A program made the position numbers and the translations under genes. Shown one piece after another: positions 57,426 through 64,000 of a DNA stretch of 64,000 bases. Below the pieces are notes generated by a model. It had not been told where the DNA came from. It was given only the letters and a program-made list of their open reading frames with translations, and ran no database searches. The stretch is taken from positions 62,001 through 126,000 of the forward strand of contig NZ_QOAZ01000001.1 in the NCBI RefSeq assembly GCF_003574675.1, in the 5' to 3' direction. This DNA comes from Azohydromonas sediminis (GTDB lineage: Bacteria; Pseudomonadota; Gammaproteobacteria; Burkholderiales; Burkholderiaceae_C). Position 1 is the stretch's first letter. Each line of letters starts with the position of its first letter.

Positions 57426-57489
57426 TCCTGCTCTGAGTCGCGCGAAACCCGCAGCCGACAGCGCCCACGCTGCCGGCCGCGCGCAAAAA

Positions 57490-57522
57490 GGAAAAGGGGA
57501 CGGCGACGCCGTCCCCTTTTCC
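57490..57522. terminator. Strong bidirectional terminator
   Basis: GGAAAAGGGGACGGC, a 3-base loop and GCCGTCCCCTTTTCC form a perfect 15-bp stem whose A/T-rich base gives short U runs on both strands. It separates the plus-strand rhodanese gene from the minus-strand small-protein gene. Confidence 0.85.
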
Positions 57523-57545
57523 GCTCCAGCGCGAGGAAGACCGGC

Positions 57546-57746
57546 TCAGCAGCCGCCCTTCTTCTCCTTCTTCGGCGCGGCCGCCGGCTTGGCTTCGTCC
57601 TTCTTGGCCGCGGCGTCGGAGGCGGCCTTGTCGGCGGCCTTGGCGGCTTCGGCCTTCGGCGCGTCCTTCGTGGCCGTCTGGGCGTGGGCCGGCAGGCCGT
57701 ACAGGGCCACAAGCGCCACCAGGGCGGCGGCGGTAAGCTGTTTCAT
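57546..57746 (-). CDS. Small exported Lys/Ala-rich protein ending in GGC
   Basis: A 66-residue protein. The first 22 residues form a signal peptide (TAAALVALVALYGLPAHA). The mature part is Lys/Ala/Asp-rich and probably disordered, ending KKEKKGGC. It has GGGAGA upstream of the ATG and an FNR-like box about 100 bases upstream. It lies between the rhodanese terminator and the mobB end. I do not recognise it. The conserved-looking C-terminal Cys could bind metal or form a thioether. Confidence 0.65.
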   Translation of the reverse strand: MKQLTAAALVALVALYGLPAHAQTATKDAPKAEAAKAADKAASDAAAKKDEAKPAAAPKKEKKGGC

Positions 57747-57846
57747 CGAGGTTCTCCCGATCAAGGTGGATGGATGGTCTGAGCCGAGGCGTCGGCACGA
57801 CGGCACCGACACCTGGCGTATTCTGAACGCACGCGCCGGGGGGCGG

Positions 57847-57860
57847 TTGACCACCATCAA
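57847..57860 (-). promoter_or_regulatory. FNR-like box before the small exported-protein gene
   Basis: TTGACCACCATCAA matches the FNR consensus at nine of ten arm positions. It lies about 100 bases before the small exported-protein start, in the gap after mobB. Confidence 0.5.
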
Positions 57861-57933
57861 CAAGTGCCGTGCATCGGGAATGCAGGACGAAATCGCAGCC
57901 CCCGCCCGCGCGACCGCTGCCGACCGTGACGCG

Positions 57934-58431
57934 TCAGCGGTTCTCGGCGTGGGACCAGACGAAGTCGGCGACCGCGCGCGTGTCGCCGAGGTCGAGCCGC
58001 GCGACACCGGCACACGGCAGCGCCGCATCGCTGGCGATCGCGAGAATGCCTGGCCACTCGGGCCACAGCGTCGGCTTGCCGAGTTCGGCGCGCCAGACTT
58101 CGAGCTTCGGGAAATCGCCGTGCTTGAAGCCCTCGACGAGCACGAGGTCACAGCGCTGCAGGCGTTCCAGCAGGTACTCGAGCGACGGCTCGGCAGCGCC
58201 GCGCAACTCGTGCATCAGCGCCCAGCGTTCATGACCGAGCAGCAGCACCTCGCGGCAGCCCGCCTCGCGCAGGCGGTACGAGTCCTTGCCGGGGCGGTCG
58301 ACCTCGATCGACTTGTGGCTGTGCTTGATGATCGAGACGACGAGGCCGCGCGACGAGAACTCGGGCACGAGACGCTCGAGCAGCGTCGTCTTGCCCATGC
58401 CCGAGTGGCCGGCGATGCCGAATGCCTTCAC
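57934..58431 (-). CDS. mobB: Molybdopterin-guanine dinucleotide biosynthesis adaptor MobB
   Basis: A 165-residue P-loop GTPase that helps make bis-MGD cofactor for molybdoenzymes. It has IAGHSGMGKTTLLERLVPEF (P-loop), SIIKHSHKSIEVDRPGKDSY and LVLVEGFKHGDFPKLEV. The GTG start overlaps the TorD-like chaperone stop (GTGA). Its place in this operon suggests cofactor supply tuned to the Mo enzyme. Confidence 0.93.
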   Translation of the reverse strand: MKAFGIAGHSGMGKTTLLERLVPEFSSRGLVVSIIKHSHKSIEVDRPGKDSYRLREAGCREVLLLGHERWALMHELRGAAEPSLEYLLERLQRCDLVLVEGFKHGDFPKLEVWRAELGKPTLWPEWPGILAIASDAALPCAGVARLDLGDTRAVADFVWSHAENR

Positions 58432-59051
58432 CGGGGCACTCCCGTGTCGCAGTCGTACGCCGCGTCGAGGCGCGGCGAGAACGCCGACACGACATCGGCC
58501 AGCGCGGCGTACGGGGCGGCGCGCGGCGACCCGTCGCGCATCAGCGCCGCCAGCCGCGGCAGCCAACGCCCGAGGTGCTCGCGCCAGAAACGCGCCTGGC
58601 GCTCGAACCAGATCGCGTCGCCGGTCTCGGCTTCGCGAAATGCGAGGTAGTACATGAACTCCAGCTCGAACGCGACGTGGTCGGGAGCTTCGGTGCGCGT
58701 CGTCGTGTCGAGTCCGGCCCGGGCGTAGGCCGTGCGCGCATAAGCGCTCGCCGTGCCCATCAGCTGGCCGTCGGGCTCGAGGTAGGCCGACGCCCACGGC
58801 GGTGCGTCGACCCGGAACGGGCCGACGAACAGCCGCGCGTGCGCCGCCGCCAGCGCGTCGAGGCTCCCGCGGCGCTCGATCTCGTCGGCGAGCCGCGACG
58901 CCGGCGTGCCGAGCGGTCCCAACGCATCACGCACGAGGGTGCCGAGGTCGGCGGGCCAGCGTGTCGGCAGGTCGAAACATCGCGACAGCGCGAAGAAGGC
59001 GTTGGCGCGCGCCACGCCGGCGGCCAAAGGGTCTTGGGGCGCGGACGTCAT
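58428..59051 (-). CDS. TorD/DmsD-family molybdoenzyme chaperone
   Basis: A 207-residue all-helical chaperone that protects the TAT signal and aids cofactor loading. Typical are FFALSRCFDLPTRWPADLG, AHARLFVGPFRVDAPPWASA and DHVAFELEFMYYLAFRE. It lies between the ferredoxin subunit (about 80 bases) and mobB, in a position like ArxD/ArrD or TtrD. The internal pattern is divergent, as usual for this family. Confidence 0.88.
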   Translation of the reverse strand: MTSAPQDPLAAGVARANAFFALSRCFDLPTRWPADLGTLVRDALGPLGTPASRLADEIERRGSLDALAAAHARLFVGPFRVDAPPWASAYLEPDGQLMGTASAYARTAYARAGLDTTTRTEAPDHVAFELEFMYYLAFREAETGDAIWFERQARFWREHLGRWLPRLAALMRDGSPRAAPYAALADVVSAFSPRLDAAYDCDTGVPR

Positions 59052-59130
59052 CGGGCGTGGATTCTGCCTCGCCCGCCAACGGCGCGCCGAGGGCATGGCC
59101 GCGAGCGGCCGCCCGCCGCGCCGCCGGCGC

Positions 59131-59841
59131 TCAACCCTCGAAGTCGCGGATGTAGAACACGTGCGGGCGCGTCCCCTGCTCGCGCTGCAGCACCTTCGGC
59201 TTGTGCCTGGCCAGCGCGCGGCTCGGCGGGCTCGCCGGGTCGTTGAGGTCGCCGAAGATGCGCGCATCGGCCGGGCAGGCGACGACGCACGCCGGCTGCT
59301 CGCCGACTGCGAGACGGTGATCGCAGAACGTGCACTTCTCGACCGTGCCGCGCTTGCGAACGCCGGCGTAGGTCGTCGCGCGCGCCGGGTTGTAGTACGG
59401 GATCGGCGCGCCCGACTTCTGCGCCACCTCCTGCCCCTGGAACGTGCCGCCCTTGATCGCCGGTGGCTCGTCGTCGGTGTAGGTGCGGTGCGGCGCATCC
59501 TTGTTGAACCAGATCACACCGTACGGGCACGACAGCTGGCACAGCCGGCAGCCGATGCACTTGTCGGGGTTGTGCAGCGTCAGCCCCTCGTCGTTCTTGT
59601 ACATCGCCGTCGTCGGGCAGTTCTGCACGCAGGGCGCGTTGTCGCAGTGGTTGCACAGCGTCGGGATGTAGCGGTACTTGACGTTCGGGAACGTGCCGCT
59701 GGTCTGCGTGATGTGGTTCGACCAGTGGAACTCCACCGGCACGTTGTTCTCGGACTTGCAGGCGATGTCACACGCCGCGCAACCGACGCAGCGGTGCAGG
59801 TCGATCACCATTGCATAACGCTTTTTGGCCATCTTGCTCAC
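59131..59841 (-). CDS. Four-cluster ferredoxin subunit of an Arr/Arx-like enzyme
   Basis: A 236-residue electron-transfer protein with CVGCAACDIACKSE, CNHCDNAPCVQNCPT, CIGCRLCQLSCPYG and CTFC followed by CVVACPADA. An insertion between the third and fourth groups (DEPPAIKGGTFQGQEVAQKS) resembles ArrB/ArxB-type subunits. It lacks a signal peptide and would ride with the TAT-bearing catalytic subunit. It starts 20 bases after that gene ends. Confidence 0.92.
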   Translation of the reverse strand: MSKMAKKRYAMVIDLHRCVGCAACDIACKSENNVPVEFHWSNHITQTSGTFPNVKYRYIPTLCNHCDNAPCVQNCPTTAMYKNDEGLTLHNPDKCIGCRLCQLSCPYGVIWFNKDAPHRTYTDDEPPAIKGGTFQGQEVAQKSGAPIPYYNPARATTYAGVRKRGTVEKCTFCDHRLAVGEQPACVVACPADARIFGDLNDPASPPSRALARHKPKVLQREQGTRPHVFYIRDFEG

Positions 59842-59861
59842 TCCTCGGTTCGCCTGCGCCG

Positions 59862-62519
59862 TCAGGCCTTCGTGATCTTCACGCGCGTCGCGCCGCCGTG
59901 GCGGGCCGTCGACCCGCTCAGGCGTTCGAACTCAGCGACGTGCAGCTCGTTGTTGTTCGCGCCGCGCGGGATGCGCTTGGCGAAGTCCTTCGTCGCGACG
60001 CGACCGTAGGCCCAGTGACCCTGGCCGTAGCACTTGGCCACGGTGCCGGGTCGCACGCCCTCCCACAGCTTCAGCTCGACGGTGATCGAGCCGTTGACCG
60101 ACGTGAGCTTGACCGTGTCCCCGGTCTTCAGGCCGAGGCGGGCGCCGTCGGCCGGGTTCATTTTGAGCACGTCGTTCCAGTTCTCGTCGCCGGGGTCGGC
60201 GTTCTTGTGCGCCTGGTACCACGTCGTGTTGGCCGAGCGGCCTTCGCGGTTCAGCCGCGAGCGGTGCTCGAAGAAGATGAAGGGGTACTCGGCCTCGGCA
60301 CCGTGACGCAGCGCCGGCTCGAAGTGCGGTACGAAGGCGAGTTCGCCGCGCGCGACGTGGTTCGTCGCCTCCATCACCTTGTCGACGTTGACGCCGTGCT
60401 TCTCGGCGTGGGCGGTCAGCGCCTTCTTCAGTGTCTCGCTGTAGAACTCGAACTTCTTCGTCACGGTCGGGAAGTTGTCGACCTTCTTGCCGTAGGCGAA
60501 GCGCTTCGAGTTCCACACCCCCTTGTCCAGGAACGCCTGCCAGCCGTCGATCGCGTCGCCGTGCTTGCCCCAGTTGGGGTCGTTCTTGTCCCAGCAGCCG
60601 CGCGTGAGCGTCTTCAGCGCTGCCATCGTGAACTCCATGCCGTTCGTCGGCGCGGCACCGGTCTCCGGGTCCTTGAACTGCTCCTTGAAGTAGCGCAGCA
60701 GGTTGTCGAAGCCGCGCTCGGCGAGTTTCTCGGCGAGCAGCCAGGGCACCTCGGTCTCTTCCTGCCGCAGGTCGGCCACCGGCTGGATCACCGGCTGGTT
60801 CAGCGTGATGTACGAGTGCAGGTTCTGCTTGTTCTTCAGGAACCCCCACTTCTCGAACATCTGGTGCGGCGCCGGCAGCACGATGTCGGCGTACATCGTC
60901 ATCTCCGACGCGTTCGTCGTCATGTGCACGAAGAACGGCAGCTGCTCCATCGCCTTCTCCCAGCGCTGCACGCCGGTGCACGAGAAGGTGAAATTGCACC
61001 AGTACCCCATCGCGACCTTGATCTCGTTGGGCGACTTGGCGAGCATGCCGTCGGCCGCGGCGTTGGTCACGACGCCGCCACCGCTCTTGCCGTCGGTCAG
61101 CGCGGGGAATGCGAGCGTGCCGCGCTGGTCGATCTTCTTGAATTTGCTGTGCTTGGCGGCGAGCTCGTCGAGATAGTCGTCAACCGGCGGGATGTGAACG
61201 GCCGGGTCTTTCATCTTGCCCATCACGCCGCCGATGCCGTCGGTCGAGCCGACGAGACCATTGAGGGCGTGTGCAGCCATCGCGGCGTAGCCGCCGCGCG
61301 CCTGCATCGCAGTGCCTGGAGAGACCCAGCTGATCGCGCGCGGCGCGGCCTGCGCGAAGCCGCGCGCGACGCGGCGGATCTGCTCGGCCGGGATGCCGCA
61401 GTGCTTTTCGGCCCACTCGGGCGTGCGGTCCTTCAGCTCGAGGTTCCACCACTGGACGACACCGTAGGTGTGCACCTCGTCGAAGGTCGGCACCTTCTGC
61501 GGCGCGCGCTTCGCCTGCTTCGCGTCTTCGGGCAGTGCGACTTCGGTCTCGAGCGCGACCTCCTGCCCCGGCACGAAGCGGTTCGTGCCGTCGAAGAAGT
61601 CGCCGACGAACGTCTTGTTCCACAGCCCCTCGGCGAGGATCACGTGCGCGATCGCGACCGCGAGCGCGGCGTCCTCGCCGGGGATCACGGGCAACCACTC
61701 GTGCGCCTTCGCCGCCGTGGCCGACAGCCGCGGGTCGATGACCGCGACGGTGGCGCGGTCGAGCATGTCGCCCCAGAAGTTGATCGCGTGAGGCACCTGG
61801 CGGTTCGAGCTGACCGGGTCGGCGCCCCAGCACAGGATGTAGTTCGTGTGACCGATGTCGTAGTCGCGGTAGTCCCACATCCCCTCGGTGTAGTAGGCGC
61901 CGAACTTCTCGGCCTCGGCGCAGATCGCCGAGTGGCTGATGTTGTTCGGGCTGCCGATGATCTTCGGCATCGCCGAGTAGATGACGTCGCGCATGTAGGT
62001 GTAGCGGCCGCGGAACAGCGCGAACTTCTCGGGCTCGCCGGCGTTGCGCAGCTCCATGATCTTGTCGGCGATGATGTTCATCGCCTCGTCCCACGAGATC
62101 GGCACGAAGCCCGGGTCCTCGTGGCGGCCCTTCTTCGGGTTCGTGCGCTTGAGCGGCTGGCGCACGCGGTCGGGGTCGTAGACCTGCTGCAGCGCGAGAT
62201 GCGGGCGCGGGCAGATCTTGCCGTGGTTGCCCTTGGCGTTGGGATTGCCGCGCAGGTGGACGGCGCGCCCGTCGACGACCTTGACCTGCACCGAGCACCA
62301 GCTCGTGCAGCCCTGGCACGTCGTCGACACCCAGCGCGCCTTCGGCGCCTCGCCCGCGGCCTTGGCCGGCGCCTGCGCCACGGCCGGCGACGCCGGCGCG
62401 AGGAAGCTCAGTGCGGGAGCCCCGCCGGCGGCGGTGAGGGCGCCGGAGATCTGCAGGAAACCACGGCGCGACAGCTGTGTCGTGACGCCCTGCGGTGGTT
62501 CGTTGGTGTGGATTTTCAT
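59862..62519 (-). CDS. Arsenate reductase/arsenite oxidase-like molybdoenzyme catalytic subunit
   Basis: An 885-residue TAT-exported protein (QLSRRGFLQISG). Cys68, Cys71, Cys75 and Cys103 form the [4Fe-4S] site, and Cys200 in ISHSAICAEAEK is the Mo ligand. Arg172, Tyr173, Lys205 and Tyr217 stand at the same offsets from that Cys (-28, -27, +5, +17) as Arg165, Tyr166, Lys198 and Tyr210 that I recall for the ArrA arsenic pocket. Long stretches such as NPKKGRHEDPGFVPISWDEA also resemble ArrA/ArxA. A phototroph context favours ArxA-like arsenite oxidation. A tetrathionate- or selenate-type substrate cannot be excluded. Confidence 0.82.
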   Translation of the reverse strand: MKIHTNEPPQGVTTQLSRRGFLQISGALTAAGGAPALSFLAPASPAVAQAPAKAAGEAPKARWVSTTCQGCTSWCSVQVKVVDGRAVHLRGNPNAKGNHGKICPRPHLALQQVYDPDRVRQPLKRTNPKKGRHEDPGFVPISWDEAMNIIADKIMELRNAGEPEKFALFRGRYTYMRDVIYSAMPKIIGSPNNISHSAICAEAEKFGAYYTEGMWDYRDYDIGHTNYILCWGADPVSSNRQVPHAINFWGDMLDRATVAVIDPRLSATAAKAHEWLPVIPGEDAALAVAIAHVILAEGLWNKTFVGDFFDGTNRFVPGQEVALETEVALPEDAKQAKRAPQKVPTFDEVHTYGVVQWWNLELKDRTPEWAEKHCGIPAEQIRRVARGFAQAAPRAISWVSPGTAMQARGGYAAMAAHALNGLVGSTDGIGGVMGKMKDPAVHIPPVDDYLDELAAKHSKFKKIDQRGTLAFPALTDGKSGGGVVTNAAADGMLAKSPNEIKVAMGYWCNFTFSCTGVQRWEKAMEQLPFFVHMTTNASEMTMYADIVLPAPHQMFEKWGFLKNKQNLHSYITLNQPVIQPVADLRQEETEVPWLLAEKLAERGFDNLLRYFKEQFKDPETGAAPTNGMEFTMAALKTLTRGCWDKNDPNWGKHGDAIDGWQAFLDKGVWNSKRFAYGKKVDNFPTVTKKFEFYSETLKKALTAHAEKHGVNVDKVMEATNHVARGELAFVPHFEPALRHGAEAEYPFIFFEHRSRLNREGRSANTTWYQAHKNADPGDENWNDVLKMNPADGARLGLKTGDTVKLTSVNGSITVELKLWEGVRPGTVAKCYGQGHWAYGRVATKDFAKRIPRGANNNELHVAEFERLSGSTARHGGATRVKITKA

Positions 62520-62536
62520 GGCGAGACTTCCTCGTG

Positions 62537-63505
62537 CTACGACAGATTGCCGAACGTGGCGGCCGGCGGCGGGACCTGCCCACCGAGCACCGCGGCATAA
62601 CGGATCGCGTACCCGCCGATCAGGATCAGCAGGCACGCCAGCGCGATCAGGGCAGGCGACGGCGCCGCGGCCGTCCCCGACCTGCCCAGCGTCGCCGAAG
62701 CCAACAGCGCGAACGGCACGACCGCACCGAGCCCGATGCCGACGATGCCGACGAGCCAGCCGTAGTGGCTCAGCAGCGACGCCAGTGCCGTGCGACCGGC
62801 GGCCGTGCCGAAGCGCAGGTCGGCCCACCACGCGACCATCGTCAGCAACAACAGCAGCGTGCCCCCGATCAATGCCAGGCCCAGCGGCCTGAGCGCACCC
62901 CCATAGGCCACGGCGTCGGGCTCGTCGGAGGCCGTCATGCCCATCCCGCGCCGCAATGTGTGCAGCACCACCGCCGCCGACGGGCCGGTGACGCTGAACA
63001 GCACCACCGAGGCCATCACCATCGCGCCCGTGGCCCAGACGGGGTGCGACGTGATGGTCGCCAGCAGGAAACCGTGGTACACGCCGATGACGATCGCGAG
63101 CACCGCGCCAACCGCGCCGACGAGCGGCGTCGACAGGAACGCGAGCGGCGTCGAGCGCGGCGCCAGCAGCCGCCACGCATACAGCGCCGACAGCGCGACG
63201 AACGCACCCTGGATCATCGCGCCCCACCACATCGTCGAGGTCGGCGCGATGTTCAGGCCCATCTGGTACGCGTGCAGCTTGTAGCCCAGTTTCCAGAACA
63301 GCAGCATCAGGCCGACGGAGACCGCGACCGGCGCGATCACCGCCGCCGTCTGCGCGAGGCCGCGATACGCCGGTCCTGCGAAGCGGTTGAGCACGTAGGC
63401 GAGCAGGAACGATCCGACACCGACGCCGCCCAGAAACAGGTCGGTTGCGACGCGCCAGTCCCAAATGACGCCGGGCTGAATGTTGTAGACGACCGAGGGT
63501 TCCAC
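62537..63505 (-). CDS. NrfD-type membrane anchor of the Arr/Arx-like enzyme
   Basis: A 322-residue membrane protein with about eight helices. The start region YNIQPGVIWDWRVATDLFLG and LTMVAWWADLRFG are typical of PsrC/NrfD. I place the start at GTG 63505, which has GGAGG 5 bases upstream; ATGs at 63541 and 63601 would give arginine-rich extensions. It is first in a CABD-like gene order (anchor, catalytic, ferredoxin, chaperone), with mobB last. Confidence 0.9.
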   Translation of the reverse strand: MEPSVVYNIQPGVIWDWRVATDLFLGGVGVGSFLLAYVLNRFAGPAYRGLAQTAAVIAPVAVSVGLMLLFWKLGYKLHAYQMGLNIAPTSTMWWGAMIQGAFVALSALYAWRLLAPRSTPLAFLSTPLVGAVGAVLAIVIGVYHGFLLATITSHPVWATGAMVMASVVLFSVTGPSAAVVLHTLRRGMGMTASDEPDAVAYGGALRPLGLALIGGTLLLLLTMVAWWADLRFGTAAGRTALASLLSHYGWLVGIVGIGLGAVVPFALLASATLGRSGTAAAPSPALIALACLLILIGGYAIRYAAVLGGQVPPPAATFGNLS

Positions 63506-63851
63506 CGTGACCTCCAGAGTTGCCCGCCGGCCATGCGACATACCGCACTGCCGGCGCTGAAAACGCCTCGCATTGCGCCACCCGGTCCGGCCTGACCGCA
63601 ACTCCGGGGTGCGCCGACGCGATGGATCACAGTGTCGATCGCCGCGCCTGTACGAGGTTGACGATCGTCAACAAATCGTCGAGGGAATCCCCCTATGGCC
63701 GGCCAAGATACCCCGCCTGGCATCACGTCGCGCCATCGAGTCGACGCGACGTTCCATCACCGGTAGATGGCTGCAAATCAGCGAGCCGTCACAGCACCGA
63801 CCCGAAGGCGCAGGCTGCGCGACATGCCGCGACTCGGCCTGTCGGCTGTCG
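63506..63851. other. 346-base intergenic region before the Arr/Arx-like operon
   Basis: It contains one clear palindrome, GTTGACGATCGTCAAC, at 63657-63672. I see no convincing -35/-10 pair, no RNA gene and no open frame with genome-like codon use in the rest. Confidence 0.6.
63658..63671. promoter_or_regulatory. FNR/CRP-like palindrome upstream of the Arr/Arx-like operon
   Basis: TTGACGATCGTCAA is a perfect inverted repeat that matches the FNR/DNR pattern at eight of ten arm positions. It lies about 153 bases before the NrfD GTG start. The bound regulator is unknown. Confidence 0.45.
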
Positions 63852-64000
63852 TCAGCAGCGCACGTTCGCGCTCGCGTGGCGGCAGCTCGGGCAGCGGCGC
63901 ATCTGCTCGCGCATCGCGTCACTGACGCCGGCAGCAGCGGCCTTGCGCAGCATCGAGTCGAGCAGCGCCTGCGCGATGAAGCGCGCGCCGCAGCCGGGAC
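63852..64000 (-). CDS. C-terminal fragment of a cysteine-rich protein, cut by window edge
   Basis: The last 49 codons of a minus-strand gene are visible, ending in TGA at 63852. The peptide has CPGC, or PGCGARF, near its visible start and CPSCR near its end, separated by an amphipathic helix (QALLDSMLRKAAAAG). All codons carry the genome's strong G/C third-position bias. Paired CxxC motifs like this occur at the ends of some ferredoxin-type proteins. Given the neighbours it could be another iron-sulfur protein (compare ArxB' upstream of arxA), but this is only a guess. Confidence 0.6.
   Translation of the reverse strand, partial: PGCGARFIAQALLDSMLRKAAAAGVSDAMREQMRRCPSCRHASANVRC

Noticed and set aside
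59811-62600. Plus-strand open frame of about 930 codons opposite the Arr/Arx-like catalytic gene
   Set aside because: Antisense shadow of a gene with unmistakable molybdoenzyme motifs.

Overview
The window is very GC-rich with strong G/C bias at third codon positions. It reads as the chromosome of a purple phototrophic betaproteobacterium, most likely in Burkholderiales near Rubrivivax, Roseateles or Ideonella. The support is a bchCXYZ-pufBALMC superoperon, a pucBAC light-harvesting-2 operon, the pepA-holC and lptF-lptG blocks arranged as in Burkholderiales, and GC-rich intergenic repeats like those seen in that order. Species cannot be fixed from the sequence alone.

Layout. (1) 1-10.6 kb: glycogen metabolism in two minus-strand blocks. 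glgC-glgA overlap, and a decarboxylase-glk-glgP-glgB run is cut by the left window edge. A tRNA-Ser and a DUF2237 gene lie between the blocks. (2) 10.7-22 kb: housekeeping genes, namely a branched-chain amino-acid binding protein, holC-pepA, lptF-lptG-cbiX-cysB, an aminotransferase, a FimV-like protein and an enoyl-CoA hydratase. (3) 22.2-32.5 kb: a tightly coupled plus-strand glycan operon with a UDP-glucuronate decarboxylase, galE, a glycoside hydrolase-GT2 fusion, an ABC exporter, two related glycosyltransferases around a ChbG/HpnK-type deacetylase, and a NodS-like methyltransferase. A CRP-like regulator follows. (4) 33.3-37.3 kb: an APH-type kinase with an acyl-CoA dehydrogenase, a hypothetical gene, a glutathione transferase and tRNA-Arg.

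(5) 37.3-49.4 kb: the photosynthesis block. pucBA-pucC on the plus strand converges on the minus-strand bchCXYZ-pufBALMC superoperon. Both promoters carry two TGT-N12-ACA PpsR/CrtJ-type boxes separated by exactly 8 bp, so the antenna, the reaction centre and late bacteriochlorophyll synthesis look co-repressed. PufC carries an OmpA-like C-terminal domain. (6) 49.4-57.5 kb: a TPR-like exported protein, then a Psr/Phs-type molybdenum enzyme operon followed by a split YeeE/YedE sulfur transporter and a periplasmic rhodanese, ending at a strong terminator. (7) 57.5-64 kb: a minus-strand operon of NrfD membrane subunit, TAT-exported molybdenum catalytic subunit, four-cluster ferredoxin subunit, TorD-like chaperone and MobB. 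The catalytic subunit keeps the residues I associate with the arsenate-reductase/arsenite-oxidase (ArrA/ArxA) pocket, so light-linked arsenite oxidation is a testable idea. FNR-like boxes lie near both molybdoenzyme operons.

Taken together the right half couples light harvesting to periplasmic inorganic electron donors or acceptors. The left half stores carbon and builds an exported glycan of unknown structure.
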